A DNA stretch of 64,000 bases, from assembly GCA_029266735.1 (NCBI GenBank), contig JAQSWG010000019.1, positions 1 through 64,000 on the forward strand, written 5' to 3'. Shown here one piece after another: positions 20,967 through 31,463 of this stretch. The notes under the pieces were generated by a model that ran no database searches, was not told the DNA's origin, and worked only from the letters and a program-made list of their open reading frames with translations. This DNA comes from Ornithinibacter sp. (GTDB lineage: Bacteria; Actinomycetota; Actinomycetes; Actinomycetales; Dermatophilaceae). The translations under genes and the position numbers were made by a program. How positions within the stretch are numbered: the stretch's first letter is position 1; each line of letters opens with the position of its first letter.

Positions 20967-20994
20967 CAACGCCGCCCCTGCGCCGGTCATTCCC
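20967..20994 (-). promoter_or_regulatory. SigR-type autoregulatory promoter of sigR-rsrA
   Basis: On the minus strand GGGAAT, exactly 18 nt, then GTTG match the SigR/SigH consensus. The predicted transcript starts about 85 nt before the sigR ATG. This is the expected positive feedback of a SigR-RsrA operon. Confidence 0.85.
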
Positions 20995-21005
20995 CCGGGC
21001 CGGCC

Positions 21006-21647
21006 TCAGGCCGGCGGCCCGGCGACGGCGGGGGTGGTCAGCCGCGCGACGACGAGAGCGGCCACCCGTGTCGCCGACCCCCCGAGCGAGTGGGTGCCGG
21101 TGACGGCGTCCACCGTGCTCCCGGCGGGGAGGGCCGCGGCGACCTCGTCCGGACCCCCGAACGGGTCGGTGCGCCCCTGGATGACGTGCACGGGGATGCC
21201 GGCAGCGCCGGGCAGGGCGAGCTCGCCCGCGCGCGACCTCTCCGGGCGGCCCGGAGGGTGCAGCGGGAAGGAGAGCGCGACGACGGCATCCGCCCCGACG
21301 GCAGCTGCGGTCCGGCAGGCGACCCGAGCCCCGGCGCTGCGGCCGCCGACGACGAGTAGACCATCGCCGCCGGACACGTGGACGCTGTCGAGGACCGCAC
21401 GCCAGGCCCGGTCGAGGGCCGGGGGGGCAGGCCCCAGTCGCCGTCCCGCGACCCGCCATGGCTGGTCGACGAGCACCACCGTCCACCCGGCGGCCACCGC
21501 TGCGTCCCGGACGGCGAGCACGTCCTTGGTCCAGCGGAGACCGCCGGCCCCGTGACCGAGCACCAGGGTGCCCAGGCCGGGCTCGGTGGGCGTGCTCGTC
21601 GTCGTTCGTGCGGAGCCTTGGGGTGTCTCCACCAGCATCTCGTTCAC
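21006..21647 (-). CDS. Alpha/beta hydrolase, TEX30/KANL3-like
   Basis: A 213-residue short hydrolase. It opens with LVLGHGAGGLRW, carries the nucleophile in GGRSAGARVACR (G-R-S-A-G) and a late His in GTHSLGG. The pattern fits the dienelactone-hydrolase-like family containing TEX30 and KANL3. The GTG at 21647 overlaps the stop of the SRAP gene (GTGA), so it is coupled to it; an ATG 9 bp later is an alternative start. Function unknown. Confidence 0.75.
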   Translation of the reverse strand: MNEMLVETPQGSARTTTSTPTEPGLGTLVLGHGAGGLRWTKDVLAVRDAAVAAGWTVVLVDQPWRVAGRRLGPAPPALDRAWRAVLDSVHVSGGDGLLVVGGRSAGARVACRTAAAVGADAVVALSFPLHPPGRPERSRAGELALPGAAGIPVHVIQGRTDPFGGPDEVAAALPAGSTVDAVTGTHSLGGSATRVAALVVARLTTPAVAGPPA

Positions 21648-22483
21648 CCGGCACCCCCGAGCGCCGCGCCGGTCATCGGGTCGACGACGCCGACGAGCTC
21701 CTCGGCAGGAACCGGCTCGAGGAGGTGGGCGCCGTTCGACCGGTTGCTGCTCACCTCCCTCGAGACGGGGTATGCCGTGAAGCGGCCCGGTGGGTGCGGG
21801 TCGAGGAGAGGGAGAACGTCCGCGGCAGGTGTGCCCGGGTCGAGCCAGGTCTCCCACTCGTTCCGCTCGAGGACGAGTGGCTGGCGATCGTGGATCCGGT
21901 CCAGGCCGGGCTCGGCGGGCCCGGTGATGACCGTGAAGGTCGTCACCCACGCGCGCGGGTCGTCGGGGTCTGCGGCCGCGGGGTCACGCCAGAACTCGTA
22001 GAGACCCGCCATGGCCACGGTGGTGCCGTCGACGCGTGAGGTGAAGAACGGCTGCTTGCGTGGCTTCCCCTTGGCGTCGACCACGGTCGGCGACGCCTGC
22101 CACTCGTACCAGCCTCGGGCCGGGACGAGGCAGCGCCGAGTCGCCAGGGCTCGCGCGAACGCCGGCTTGTCCGCGACCGACTCGACCCGCGCGTTGATCA
22201 TCCGCGCCGCACCCTTGGTGTCCTTGGACCAGCTCGGCACCAGCCCCCACGTCAGCAGGCGCAGCTGGCGCCTCGGTTCCTCGGAGGGGTCGTTCCGGCT
22301 CCCCCTGGTGAGGACGACCGGCGCCTGCTTCGTCGGGGCCATGTTGTGGTCCGGACGTCCGGGCGGTGGGTCCTGCGGGGCGGCGAGGACGCTGCGCCCG
22401 GCCTGCGCCGTGCGGTCCTCCTCGACCTCGAACTCGACGACCAGCTCGTCGGGATTGGCCGTCGCTGCATACCGACCACACAT
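21644..22483 (-). CDS. SRAP-domain protein (HMCES/YedK family)
   Basis: SRAP proteins crosslink to abasic sites in single-stranded DNA through the N-terminal cysteine and shield them. The 279-residue protein starts MCGRY with the essential Cys2, and has Asn47 in HNMAPT, Glu127 in GWYEW and the active-site His in DRIHDRQP. The start is fixed by Cys2 and by a TAGCCT box 7 nt upstream, so the mRNA is probably leaderless. Confidence 0.93.
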   Translation of the reverse strand: MCGRYAATANPDELVVEFEVEEDRTAQAGRSVLAAPQDPPPGRPDHNMAPTKQAPVVLTRGSRNDPSEEPRRQLRLLTWGLVPSWSKDTKGAARMINARVESVADKPAFARALATRRCLVPARGWYEWQASPTVVDAKGKPRKQPFFTSRVDGTTVAMAGLYEFWRDPAAADPDDPRAWVTTFTVITGPAEPGLDRIHDRQPLVLERNEWETWLDPGTPAADVLPLLDPHPPGRFTAYPVSREVSSNRSNGAHLLEPVPAEELVGVVDPMTGAALGGAG

Positions 22484-22490
22484 GCACCTC

Positions 22491-22496
22491 AGGCTA
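22491..22496 (-). promoter_or_regulatory. -10 box for the SRAP gene
   Basis: On the minus strand TAGCCT is followed by 7 nt and the ATG at 22483. Because the protein must start with Met-Cys, the start codon is certain and the leaderless geometry is convincing. Confidence 0.6.
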
Positions 22497-22567
22497 CGCA
22501 CCCGCTCACCGAGCAACTACCGTAGGCATCGACGTCCTGACCAGCAGGAGCCGACCGGAGGACCCCC

Positions 22568-23110
22568 ATGACCCTGGTGCGACGAATCGCCCGCCCGATG
22601 CTCGCCGCGATGTTCGTCGCCGGGGGCCTCGACCAGCTCAAGCACCCTGGGCGCACCGTCCCCTCCGCGCGCCCGCTCATCGAGAAGGTGGGGCCCACCC
22701 TGGGACTCCCGGACGACCCCGAGCTCCTCGTGCGCGCCAACGGCGCCGCGATGCTGGGTGCCGGCACCCTTCTGGCGCTCGGCCGGCTGCCACGCATCGC
22801 CGCAACGGTGCTGGCCGCGACGGTGGTGCCGACGACCATTGTGTCGCACCCGTTCTGGGCCGAGCACGACGACGCAGCCCGGGCCAGGCAGAAGGAGCAG
22901 TTCCTCAAGAACCTCGGGCTGCTCGGTGGTCTGCTGCTCGCCACCGTCGACACCGAGGGTCGCCCGGGCATTGCCTACCGGGCACGGATGGTGGGTCACA
23001 GCGCGTCACGAGCGGCACGCACCACGCGGCGACAGGCGCGGCACGCGGCCCGTACGGCCGCGCGCGAGGCGAAGCTGAAGGCGGTCCAGGCCCAGCATGC
23101 CCTCGGCTGA
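22568..23110 (+). CDS. DoxX-family membrane protein
   Basis: A 180-residue protein. It begins [20 protein letters not shown] with the typical DoxX entry, and has about four hydrophobic segments and a basic Ala/Arg-rich tail. DoxX proteins are small membrane proteins of unclear redox-related role. The ribosome site is GGAGG 6 nt before the ATG. The 3' end overlaps aroA by 14 bp, so it may be coupled to it. Confidence 0.82.
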   Translation: MTLVRRIARPMLAAMFVAGGLDQLKHPGRTVPSARPLIEKVGPTLGLPDDPELLVRANGAAMLGAGTLLALGRLPRIAATVLAATVVPTTIVSHPFWAEHDDAARARQKEQFLKNLGLLGGLLLATVDTEGRPGIAYRARMVGHSASRAARTTRRQARHAARTAAREAKLKAVQAQHALG

Positions 23111-24386
23111 CTGGTCGGCGCCCACCGCCCCCGGTCCCCTCGATGCAGAGGTCGTCCTCCCGGGCAGCAAGTCCCTCACCAACCGCTACCTCGTCCTCGC
23201 CGCCCTCGCCAACGACGTCTCCCGTCTGCGGCTGCCACTGCGCTCTCGCGACACCCTGCTCATGGCGCGGGCCCTGCGCACCCTCGGCGCGACGGTCGAC
23301 GACGTCGACGACGACTGGCTCGTCGCGCCCGGCCGCCTCGTCGGTGGCGGGACGGTGGACTGCGGTCTCTCGGGAAACGTCATGCGGTTCGTCCCCCCGC
23401 TCGCCGGGCTGGCCCACGGAGACGTCGGCTTCGATGGTGACCCACCCGCCCGACGCCGGCCCATGGAACCGGTGCTGGGGGCGCTGCGCGCACTCGGCGT
23501 GACGGTCGCGGACGACGGCCGCGGGAGCCTCCCTTTCACGGTCCGCGGGCGGGGCTCGGTCCGGGGCGGCCCGGTGACGCTCGACGCGTCCGCGTCCTCG
23601 CAGTTCGTCTCGGGGTTGCTCCTGTCCGGAGCGCGCTTCGAGCACGGTGTCACGGTGCACCACGAGGGCGCCGCCGTTCCGAGCCTGCCCCACATCGAGA
23701 TGACCGTCGAGACCTTGCGAGACGCCGGCGTCGTCGTCGACGACGGAGACCTCCACACGTGGCGGGTCGAGCCCAGCGAGGTCAACGCCCTCGACGTCCA
23801 GGTGGAGCCCGACCTGTCCAACGCAGCGCAGTTCCTCGCCGCGGCACTCGTCACCGGCGGCAGGGTCCACGTGCCCGGCTGGCCCCAGTACACGACCCAG
23901 GGCGGTGACTTCATCCGTGAGGTGCTCGACATGATGGGCGCCGACGTCGTCCTCGACCGGGCCGGTCTCACCGTCTCCGGCGGCGACGGCATCTCCGGCG
24001 TGGACATCGACCTGCGCGGCTCCAGCGAGCTCACCCCCGTGGTCGCGGCGCTGTGTGCGCTCGCGGACACCCCGAGCGTCATCCGAGGCGTGGCCCACAT
24101 CCGTGGGCACGAGACGGACCGGCTCGCTGCGCTTCGTGACGAGCTCACCGCCCTCGGCGGCGATGTGGCCGAGACCGAGGACGGCCTGCGGATCAACCCT
24201 CGCCCGCTGCACGGCGGCACGTTCCGTACGTACGCGGACCACCGGATGGTGATGGCGGCGGCCGTCCTCGCCCTCGTCGTGCCGGGGGTGGTCGTGGAGG
24301 ACGCCGGGACGGTGGCGAAGACGATGCCCGACTTCACCTCCCTCTGGGGGCAGATGCTGGCCGAGCGAGCCGCGGCGGAGGCCTGA
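23097..24386 (+). CDS. aroA: 3-phosphoshikimate 1-carboxyvinyltransferase (EPSP synthase)
   Basis: The sixth step of the shikimate pathway, joining shikimate-3-phosphate and phosphoenolpyruvate. It has 429 residues, a normal length. Motifs are [18 protein letters not shown] near the start, [29 protein letters not shown] and the late [14 protein letters not shown]. The stop overlaps the rsgA start (TGATG). Confidence 0.95.
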   Translation: MPSADWSAPTAPGPLDAEVVLPGSKSLTNRYLVLAALANDVSRLRLPLRSRDTLLMARALRTLGATVDDVDDDWLVAPGRLVGGGTVDCGLSGNVMRFVPPLAGLAHGDVGFDGDPPARRRPMEPVLGALRALGVTVADDGRGSLPFTVRGRGSVRGGPVTLDASASSQFVSGLLLSGARFEHGVTVHHEGAAVPSLPHIEMTVETLRDAGVVVDDGDLHTWRVEPSEVNALDVQVEPDLSNAAQFLAAALVTGGRVHVPGWPQYTTQGGDFIREVLDMMGADVVLDRAGLTVSGGDGISGVDIDLRGSSELTPVVAALCALADTPSVIRGVAHIRGHETDRLAALRDELTALGGDVAETEDGLRINPRPLHGGTFRTYADHRMVMAAAVLALVVPGVVVEDAGTVAKTMPDFTSLWGQMLAERAAAEA

Positions 24387-25411
24387 TGGCTCGCTCGGCC
24401 GGCTCGTACGACGAGTCCGACGTCCGGATCCGGCCGAGCCGGCGAGGGTCGCGGCCACGCAGCAAGGACCGGCCCCCGCACGCGGATGCCGTGCCGGCGC
24501 GAGTCACGCAGGTGGACCGGGGTCGGTACACCACGCTCGTGGAGGAGGCCGGCTCGCGGCGGGTCGTCATCGCGATGCGCGCGCGGGAGCTGGGGCGCAA
24601 GGGAATCGTCGTCGGGGACCTCGTCCACGTCGTCGGGGACAGCTCCGGCTCCGACGGCAGCCTGGCGCGCATCGTGCGCCTCTCGCCACGGGAGACGGTC
24701 CTGCGCCGAACGGCTGACGACACCGACCCCGTCGAGCGCGTTCTCGTCGCCAACGCCGACCAGCTCGTCGTCGTCTCGGCCCTGGCCAACCCCGAGCCCC
24801 GCCCGCGGCTCATCGACCGGTGCCTCGTCGCGGCATACGACGCCGGGATGGAGCCGATCCTCGTGCTCACCAAGGCGGACCTCACCGACCCCGCACCGTT
24901 CCTCGAGCAGTACGCCCCGTTGTCGGTCCGACACGTGGTGACGGCACGACGGGAGACCACCACCGACGGCCTGGACGAGCTGCGCGCTGCGCTCGCGGGC
25001 AGGCGCAGCGTGCTCGTGGGCCACTCAGGGGTGGGGAAGTCGACGCTGGTCAATGCCTTAGTGCCGGACGCGCTCCGGGCGGTCGGTGTGGTCAACGTCG
25101 TCACCGGTCGGGGCCGGCACACCTCCAGCTCGGCCGTCGCACTGCCCCTGCCCGACGACGACGGCTGGGTCATCGACACTCCCGGGGTCCGCTCGTTCGG
25201 CCTGGCCCACGTCGACCTGTCCCGGATCGTCCAGCACTTCCCCGACCTCGAACCGGGCACCTCCGAGTGCCCGCGCGGCTGCACCCACGACGAGGAGGAG
25301 TGCGCGCTCGACGCATGGGTCGCCAGCGGGGCGGCCGGACCAGCCGGTGCGGCGCGGCTCGACTCACTTCGCCGGCTCCTCCGGGCCCGGACACCGGCGA
25401 ACGGCGACTGA
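24386..25411 (+). CDS. rsgA: Ribosome biogenesis GTPase RsgA
   Basis: A 341-residue circularly permuted GTPase that helps mature the 30S subunit. The order is an OB-fold (residues about 40-110), then G4 LTKADL, G1 GHSGVGKST and G3 DTPG, and finally a zinc finger with CPRGCTHDEEEC. The ATG overlaps the aroA stop. In many actinobacteria hisN follows directly; here a peptide transporter on the other strand lies between them. Confidence 0.94.
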   Translation: MARSAGSYDESDVRIRPSRRGSRPRSKDRPPHADAVPARVTQVDRGRYTTLVEEAGSRRVVIAMRARELGRKGIVVGDLVHVVGDSSGSDGSLARIVRLSPRETVLRRTADDTDPVERVLVANADQLVVVSALANPEPRPRLIDRCLVAAYDAGMEPILVLTKADLTDPAPFLEQYAPLSVRHVVTARRETTTDGLDELRAALAGRRSVLVGHSGVGKSTLVNALVPDALRAVGVVNVVTGRGRHTSSSAVALPLPDDDGWVIDTPGVRSFGLAHVDLSRIVQHFPDLEPGTSECPRGCTHDEEECALDAWVASGAAGPAGAARLDSLRRLLRARTPANGD

Positions 25412-25449
25412 GCAGCGGCTCGGTCCTCCCCGGAGCAGCTGCCCAGGTC

Positions 25450-26688
25450 TCAGCGGGTGGGGCGGTCGTCCCCCGGCTGCTCGTCGACCAGCCGCGTGGT
25501 GTCCTGCGGAGCCTGGTCGGTGTCCGGGTGCAGCGCCGAGGATCGCTCGACGCCCGCATCGGCCGCAGAGGAGCCCAGGTCCTCGCCGCCACCCGCGGCG
25601 CCCAGTCCTGATCCGAGGTCGCTCATGTCCTGGACCTCGGTGCCGGCGAACCGCGTGTCGGGCTCCACGTCGCTGACGTCGACCGTCTCGAGGATCAACC
25701 GCGGCTCCGCGAAGTGGCACCGGGAGAGATGGGCACCCACGCCGTCGGGACGCATCTCGAGCTCCGGCTCGTCGATGGTGCAGACCTCCTGGGCCTTCCA
25801 GCACCTGGTGTGGAACCGGCACCCGGACGGGGGGTTCGCCGGGGACGGCACGTCCCCCTGCAGGACGATCTGGTCCCGCTTTCCCCGCAGGGTCGGGTCC
25901 GGGACCGGGACGGCCGAGAGGAGTGCCTGGGTGTACGGGTGCGTCGGACGACTGTAGACCTCGTCCTCCTCACCGAGCTCGGCCATCCGGCCGAGGTACA
26001 TGACCCCCACACGGTCCGAGATGTGTCGCACGACCGACAGGTCGTGGGCGATGAAGACGTAGGCCAGCCCGAGCTCGTCCTGCAGCTTCTCCATGAGGTT
26101 GACGACCTGGGCCTGCACCGACACGTCGAGCGCCGAGACGGGCTCGTCACAGACGAGCACCGAGGGGTTGAGGGCGATTCCGCGCGCGATGCCGATGCGC
26201 TGGCGCTGGCCACCGGAGAACTGGTGCGGGTAGCGGTTGATGTGCTCCGGGTTGAGGCCGACCAGGTCGAGCAGCTCCTGGACACGCTTGCGCCGTCCGC
26301 CCTTGGGGACCACGTCGGAGTGGATCTCCAGAGGCTCCCCGACGATGTCACCGACCGTCATGCGGGGGTTGAGCGAGGTGTACGGGTCCTGGAACACGAT
26401 CTGGATGTTCCGGCGCATCTGGCGCAGCTTGCGGCCGGAGGCACCGCTCCAGTCCTCGCCACCGAAGATGACCTTCCCCGAGGTGGGCTCCTCCAGCCGC
26501 ATGAGAAGGCGGCCCAGCGTGGACTTGCCGCAGCCAGACTCGCCGACGATCCCCAGGGTCTCGCCCTTGTGCAGGTCGAAGCTCACCCCGTCGACGGCCT
26601 TCACCTGCCCCGCGACCCGACGCAGGACGCCACTGCGGATCGGGTAGTGCTTGACCAGGTCCTGTGCGCTGAGAATGACCTCAGGCAT
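25450..26688 (-). CDS. Peptide ABC transporter ATP-binding protein (OppF/DppF type)
   Basis: A 412-residue ATPase. It has Walker [10 protein letters not shown], signature FSGGQRQR, Walker B VLVCDEP and the C-terminal oligopeptide/dipeptide domain with [15 protein letters not shown]. An acidic, Gly/Ser-rich extension of about 80 residues after that domain is unusual. It overlaps the upstream ATPase gene by 8 bp and ends the five-gene operon. Confidence 0.92.
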   Translation of the reverse strand: MPEVILSAQDLVKHYPIRSGVLRRVAGQVKAVDGVSFDLHKGETLGIVGESGCGKSTLGRLLMRLEEPTSGKVIFGGEDWSGASGRKLRQMRRNIQIVFQDPYTSLNPRMTVGDIVGEPLEIHSDVVPKGGRRKRVQELLDLVGLNPEHINRYPHQFSGGQRQRIGIARGIALNPSVLVCDEPVSALDVSVQAQVVNLMEKLQDELGLAYVFIAHDLSVVRHISDRVGVMYLGRMAELGEEDEVYSRPTHPYTQALLSAVPVPDPTLRGKRDQIVLQGDVPSPANPPSGCRFHTRCWKAQEVCTIDEPELEMRPDGVGAHLSRCHFAEPRLILETVDVSDVEPDTRFAGTEVQDMSDLGSGLGAAGGGEDLGSSAADAGVERSSALHPDTDQAPQDTTRLVDEQPGDDRPTR

Positions 26689-27727
26689 TGATGACCTCCT
26701 CGGCGAAGTGGCAGGCGGCGAGGCGACCTGGGACCACCTCGCGCAGCTCGGGACGGTCCCTGCGGCACACGTCCTCGGCGCGGCGGCACCGCGGGTTGAA
26801 CGGACAACCGGGCGGGATCCGCATGAGGTTCGGCGGCAGCCCTCCGATGGCCGCCAGCGTCTGGCCCTTCTGGTCGAGGCGAGGGATCGACTCGAGCAGG
26901 CCGCGCGTGTACGGGTGGGCGGGAGCAGAGTAGAGCTCGACGACGTCGGCCTTCTCCACGAACCGCCCGGCATACATGACGGCGATCCGGTCGGCGACGT
27001 CGGCGACGACGCCCAGGTCGTGGGTGATGAGGATCAGCCCCATCTGGCGCTCCTGCTGGAGCTCCTCGAGCAGGGCCATGATCTGCGCCTGCACGGTGAC
27101 GTCGAGGGCCGTCGTCGGCTCGTCCGCGATGAGGACCGCAGGGTCAAGGGCGATGGCCATCGCGATCATGATGCGTTGGCGCATGCCACCGGAGAACTGG
27201 TGTGGGTAGGCCTTGACGCGATCTCGCGCCGCCGGGATCTGTACCCGCTCCATGAGGCGGATCGCCTGCTGGAGAGCGTCACTCTTGTTGACCCCACGGT
27301 GCATCCGGAACATCTCGGCGATCTGCCAGCCCACCGGGAACACCGGGTTCAGTGACGACAGCGCGTCCTGGAAGATCATCGAGACCTCTGGGCCTCGGGT
27401 CCGCCGGCGCTGGTCCTCGGGCATCGAGAGCAGGTCCTGGCCGCAGTACCTGATGTGCCCGCCGGGGATGACGGCCGGAGGCATGTCGAGGATGCCCATG
27501 ATCGCCTGGGCGGTCACCGACTTCCCGGAGCCCGACTCCCCGAGGATGGCGAGTGACTCGCCCTGGTGGAGGTCGAACGAGACCCCGTTGATCGCCGTGG
27601 CGATGCCGTCCGGCGTGTGGAACTCGACGTAGAGGTCCTCCACCTCCAGGAGCAGGCCGTCCTCTGGCGTGTAGGTGACGCCCGAGGTCTTCTCCTTGGG
27701 CGTGGTGGTGTCCTGCGTGGTCGTCAT
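26681..27727 (-). CDS. Peptide ABC transporter ATP-binding protein (OppD/DppD type)
   Basis: A 348-residue ATPase. It has Walker [10 protein letters not shown], signature FSGGMRQR, Walker B VLIADEPT and the C-terminal oligopeptide-transport domain with [15 protein letters not shown]. The ATG at 27727 was taken over an upstream in-frame codon because family similarity begins shortly after. It pairs with the OppF-type ATPase as a heterodimer. Confidence 0.93.
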   Translation of the reverse strand: MTTTQDTTTPKEKTSGVTYTPEDGLLLEVEDLYVEFHTPDGIATAINGVSFDLHQGESLAILGESGSGKSVTAQAIMGILDMPPAVIPGGHIRYCGQDLLSMPEDQRRRTRGPEVSMIFQDALSSLNPVFPVGWQIAEMFRMHRGVNKSDALQQAIRLMERVQIPAARDRVKAYPHQFSGGMRQRIMIAMAIALDPAVLIADEPTTALDVTVQAQIMALLEELQQERQMGLILITHDLGVVADVADRIAVMYAGRFVEKADVVELYSAPAHPYTRGLLESIPRLDQKGQTLAAIGGLPPNLMRIPPGCPFNPRCRRAEDVCRRDRPELREVVPGRLAACHFAEEVINA

Positions 27728-27743
27728 GGGTTCTCCGTCGTCC

Positions 27744-28673
27744 TCAGCGGGTCTTCGGGTCGAGCGCGTCACGCACGGCGTCACCCATGAGGATGAAGCC
27801 GAGCACGGCCAGGGACAGGAAGAGGCTGGGGAAGAACAGCATGTGCGGGGTCGTGCGCAGCCCGACGATGGCGGCACTGATGTCGATCCCCCACGAGATG
27901 GCGGGCGGCTGGAGGCCGATGCCCAGGAACGACAGGGTCGCCTCGATGGCGATGTAGCCGCCCAGCGAGATCGTCGCGACGACGATGAGGGGAGCCAGCG
28001 AGTTGGGGAGGATGTGCGAGCGGATGATCCTGGAGGGGCTGGCGCCGAGGGCCCGCGCGGCCTGGACGTAGTCGTTCGGCTTCACCTGGATGACGCTGCT
28101 CCGCATGAGGCGCGCGAGGCTCGGCCAGCCGAGGAAGGCCAGGGCGAGCACGACCTTCATGATGACGAGGAAGTAGTTCTCGTTGAAGAACTCGGGCAGC
28201 GACGACAGGAAGATGATGGCGCCGAGCAGCAGCGGGATGGAGAAGAAGATGTCCCCGATGCGCGAGAAGGTCGCGTCCCACACGCCACCGAGATACCCCG
28301 AGATCATGCCGATACCGCCGCCGATGACGACGACCATCGTCGTCGTCAGCACCCCGACGAGGATCGAGGCGCGGGCGCCGTAGATGCACCTGGCATAGAT
28401 GTCGTAGCCCTGGATGTCCCGGCCGAACCAGGTGCCGTCCCCCGGTCGGGAGCGCGACTCGGCGAGGATGGCCTCCCGGGGGTCGGTGTTGGTGAACAGG
28501 CTCGGCCAGATGGCCATGAGGGTGAAGACGGCGATAAGCACCGCGGACACCCAGAAGATCGGGTTGTGGCGGAGGGCGCGCCACGCGTCGGAGGCGAGGG
28601 AGCGCTCCTCCTCGCGGGTGCCGGCGTCCCGCGGCTCGGCGACGGTTACTTCGGCGACAGCGGCGTCAGTCAT
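27744..28673 (-). CDS. Peptide ABC transporter permease (OppC/DppC type)
   Basis: A 309-residue permease with about six membrane segments and a cytosolic N-terminus. The EAA loop is DYVQAARALGASPSRIIRSH, and FLGIGLQPPAISWG is typical of OppC. It overlaps the OppB-type gene by 8 bp. Confidence 0.93.
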   Translation of the reverse strand: MTDAAVAEVTVAEPRDAGTREEERSLASDAWRALRHNPIFWVSAVLIAVFTLMAIWPSLFTNTDPREAILAESRSRPGDGTWFGRDIQGYDIYARCIYGARASILVGVLTTTMVVVIGGGIGMISGYLGGVWDATFSRIGDIFFSIPLLLGAIIFLSSLPEFFNENYFLVIMKVVLALAFLGWPSLARLMRSSVIQVKPNDYVQAARALGASPSRIIRSHILPNSLAPLIVVATISLGGYIAIEATLSFLGIGLQPPAISWGIDISAAIVGLRTTPHMLFFPSLFLSLAVLGFILMGDAVRDALDPKTR

Positions 28674-29595
28674 GGCTGATCCTCGGGTCGAGCAGGCCGT
28701 AGAGCAGGTCCACGAGCAGGTTGACGAACAGGAAGACGATGACGAGAACGGTCACCGTGCCGACGACCGACGCACCGTCCCGGGCGCGGATCGACCGGAA
28801 GAGGTATCCCCCCACTCCGGGGATGTTGAAGATGGCCTCGGTGACGATGGCCCCGCCGAGGAGGAACCCGAAGTCGAAGCCGATGAACGTCACCACGGGG
28901 ATCAGCGAGTTTCGCAGGGCGTGCAGCCCGATCGACCGTCGGCGCCTCAGGCCCTTCGCCGTCGCGGTTCGGACGTAGTCCGAGCGCAGGTTCTCGACGA
29001 GGCTGGTGCGGGTGAGACGTGAGATGTAGGCGAGCGAGATCGAGCCGAGGACCATCGCGGGGAGCATCAGCTGGTAGAACGACGGGTTCGCCGAGGTGAC
29101 CGTCACGGGGAAGAGACCCAGCTTCACCCCCAGGAAGTACTGGGACAGACCACCGACCACGAACACCGGGATCGAGATGACGACGAGGGTGGAGATGAGG
29201 ACGAGGTTGTCGAGGAACCCGCCTTTCTTGATCCCGGTGAAGACACCGACCGTGATGCCGACGATCGCCTCGAAGGCCAGGGCCATCAGCGCGAGCTTCG
29301 CCGTGATCGGGTAACGCGCCTTGAGCTGGTCGATGACCTTGATGCCGTTGGTCGTCTCACCGAAGTCGCCCTGCGCGAGGTTGCCGACGTACTTGCCGTA
29401 CTGGATGGGGAGCGGGTCGTTGAGGTTGTACTTCTCGCGGAACGCCGCGGCATACGCCGGCGGACACGGCCGCTCTCCGCACTTCCCCGCCAGGGGGTCG
29501 CCCGGGAGGGCGAAGACCATCGTGAAGATGAGGAACGTCGCTCCCAGGATCACTGGGATCATCTGCAGCAGGCGACGGATGACGTAGGTGCCCAC
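28666..29595 (-). CDS. Peptide ABC transporter permease (OppB/DppB type)
   Basis: A 309-residue permease that begins MGTYVIRRLLQMIPVILG, the classical OppB N-terminus. The EAA loop reads DYVRTATAKGLRRRRSIGLH, and EAIFNIPGVGGYLF follows. The start is GTG. A gap of about 200 bp with a hairpin separates it from the binding-protein gene upstream. Confidence 0.93.
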   Translation of the reverse strand: MGTYVIRRLLQMIPVILGATFLIFTMVFALPGDPLAGKCGERPCPPAYAAAFREKYNLNDPLPIQYGKYVGNLAQGDFGETTNGIKVIDQLKARYPITAKLALMALAFEAIVGITVGVFTGIKKGGFLDNLVLISTLVVISIPVFVVGGLSQYFLGVKLGLFPVTVTSANPSFYQLMLPAMVLGSISLAYISRLTRTSLVENLRSDYVRTATAKGLRRRRSIGLHALRNSLIPVVTFIGFDFGFLLGGAIVTEAIFNIPGVGGYLFRSIRARDGASVVGTVTVLVIVFLFVNLLVDLLYGLLDPRISHD

Positions 29596-29733
29596 GTCAC
29601 CTCCCTGGGTCTCGAGCCGTCACTTCGTCGCTGGAGGACGGCGTGCTGTCTGTACCGAACTGAACCTAGCCCACTGGGGGCGGGCCGAACACCCGACCGG
29701 TCGGCCGGTCGCGCGTGTGGCGGACCACGCGGC

Positions 29734-29767
29734 CGTCGGCCTGCCAGCGAGTGCTGACAGGCCGACG
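29734..29767 (-). terminator. Intercistronic hairpin between binding protein and permease
   Basis: The arms CGTCGGCCTG and CAGGCCGACG (10 bp) are extended by an inner CAGC/GCTG stem after one mismatch. Its place behind the binding-protein gene suggests partial termination, giving more binding protein than membrane parts, which is common in such operons. Confidence 0.55.
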
Positions 29768-29801
29768 ACGTGCGGGTGGTGGCACCGTGGTGCCAGCTAC
29801 C

Positions 29802-31463
29802 TCACTTCAGGGAGATCGACGAGTAGTCGAGCGTTCCGAAGGCGGTGATCTGCACACCGGTGACCTTGTCGGACCAGCCGACGACGGCCTTGCCGTACCA
29901 CAGCGGGATCGACGGCATGTCGGCCGCGAGCAGGGCCTCGGCCTCCTGGTACTTGGCGTTCGCTGCAGCCGGGTCCTGCTGAGCGGCGGCCTCGGTGAGG
30001 AGCGCGTCGAACTCCGGGTTGGAGTAGTCGCCGTCGTTCGAGGACGCACCGGTCTTGAAGATCGGCGTGAGGAAGTTCTCGATCGAGGGGTAGTCCATCT
30101 GCCAACCGGTGCGGAACATGCCCTTCTGCTTGCGGTCACCGACCTGCTGGCGGAGCGTCGCGAAGTCGGGGACACCAACAGCGGCGCACTCGACACCCAG
30201 GTTCTGCTTGATGCTGTTGCAGGTGGCCTCGGTCCAGTCCTTGTGCGCCGCGTCGGCGTTGTAGGCGAGGGTGATCTTGTCGCCCTTGAAGCCGCCGGCC
30301 TCCTGGAGGAGGGCCTTGGCCTTCGCCGGGTCGAACGTGCAGAACTCACCGCACTGGTCGGCCTTGTAGCCGTCGACGACGGGGGAGACCCAGCCGGTGG
30401 CCGCCACGCGGGTGCCGTTGAAGATCTGCTTGATGATCGTCTCGCGGTCGATCGCCATCGAGATCGCCTGACGGATCTTCGGGTCCGCGTACAGCGGGTC
30501 CACGTTGACCGGCGCGAAGGTGACCGTCTGGATGACGCCTTCCTCCTTCTGCGCGTTGCGGTCGGGCAGGTCCGTCTGGTACTTGTCGTCGATCAGCGCG
30601 CTCGTCGGAATCTCGTCGGTGGCGTCGAGGTTGTTGGCGAGGACGTCGTTGTAGGCCGCGTCGGCGTCCTGGTAGATCTTGTAGTTGATCTTGTCGAGCT
30701 TCGCACCGAACTCACCCGAGTAGTCGGCGAACTTCGACAGGACGATCGCCTGGTCCTTGGTCCACGAGTCGACCTTGAACGGGCCGTTGCCGATCGGCTT
30801 GTCACCGAACGCCTCCGGGTCCGCGAAGAACACGTCCGGGAGGGGGGAGAAGGCCGAGTAGCCCAAACGGACAGGAAGGTTGGAGACCTTCTCCGTCGTC
30901 TTGATCGTGAAGGTGTGGTCGTCGACGACCTTGAGGCCGGTCATCTCCTTGGCCTTGGGCGTGAATCCCTCGCACGGGTCCTCGGGGTTCGCGGTGCCGG
31001 CGCACTGGAGGTCGGCGAAGCCCTCGATCGGCTCCATGAAGTAGCCGCTGGACTGGGCGTTCGGGGCATACGCGCCGTAGTTCCAAGCGTCGACGAAGTT
31101 CTTGGCCTTGACCTCGGTGCCGTCGTGGAACTTGTAGCCCTGCTTGAGCTTGACGGTGAAGGTCTGGTTGTCCTCGGTCTCGATGGACTCCGCGACGTCG
31201 TTCTTGGGGGCCGCGGTCTCCGATTCGTAGTGGACCAGCTTCGAGAAGGCAGCGTCGATGACGGTGCCACCACAGGTCTCGGTCGTGTTCTGCGGGATCA
31301 GCGGGTTCTCGGGGTTGCAGCCGCGAACGGTGATCTCGCCGCCGGTCTTGGCTTCGGCAGCCGGGGTGTCGGTCTCGCCGTCTTCGCCGCTGCCGCAACC
31401 TGCGGCGAGAAGCGCGACGGCGGACAGGGCCGCGACCGCGACCTTGCGAGTGGTTCCTCGCAT
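29802..31463 (-). CDS. Peptide ABC transporter substrate-binding lipoprotein
   Basis: A 553-residue family 5 solute-binding protein. The signal peptide ends in lipobox LAAGC (Cys23), anchoring it to the membrane. The body shows KFHDGTEVKAKNFVDAW and PIGNGPFKVDSW, both typical of OppA/DppA. Four further cysteine pairs appear in the mature domain. AGGAGG precedes the ATG. It is the first gene of the five-gene importer; oligopeptide or dipeptide substrates are inferred. Confidence 0.93.
   Translation of the reverse strand: MRGTTRKVAVAALSAVALLAAGCGSGEDGETDTPAAEAKTGGEITVRGCNPENPLIPQNTTETCGGTVIDAAFSKLVHYESETAAPKNDVAESIETEDNQTFTVKLKQGYKFHDGTEVKAKNFVDAWNYGAYAPNAQSSGYFMEPIEGFADLQCAGTANPEDPCEGFTPKAKEMTGLKVVDDHTFTIKTTEKVSNLPVRLGYSAFSPLPDVFFADPEAFGDKPIGNGPFKVDSWTKDQAIVLSKFADYSGEFGAKLDKINYKIYQDADAAYNDVLANNLDATDEIPTSALIDDKYQTDLPDRNAQKEEGVIQTVTFAPVNVDPLYADPKIRQAISMAIDRETIIKQIFNGTRVAATGWVSPVVDGYKADQCGEFCTFDPAKAKALLQEAGGFKGDKITLAYNADAAHKDWTEATCNSIKQNLGVECAAVGVPDFATLRQQVGDRKQKGMFRTGWQMDYPSIENFLTPIFKTGASSNDGDYSNPEFDALLTEAAAQQDPAAANAKYQEAEALLAADMPSIPLWYGKAVVGWSDKVTGVQITAFGTLDYSSISLK

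Noticed and set aside
20877-20990. Longer sigR starting at ATG 20990
   Set aside because: That ATG lies inside the -35 element of the SigR-type promoter, so the transcript cannot contain it. A GTG at 20930 stays possible as a minor start.
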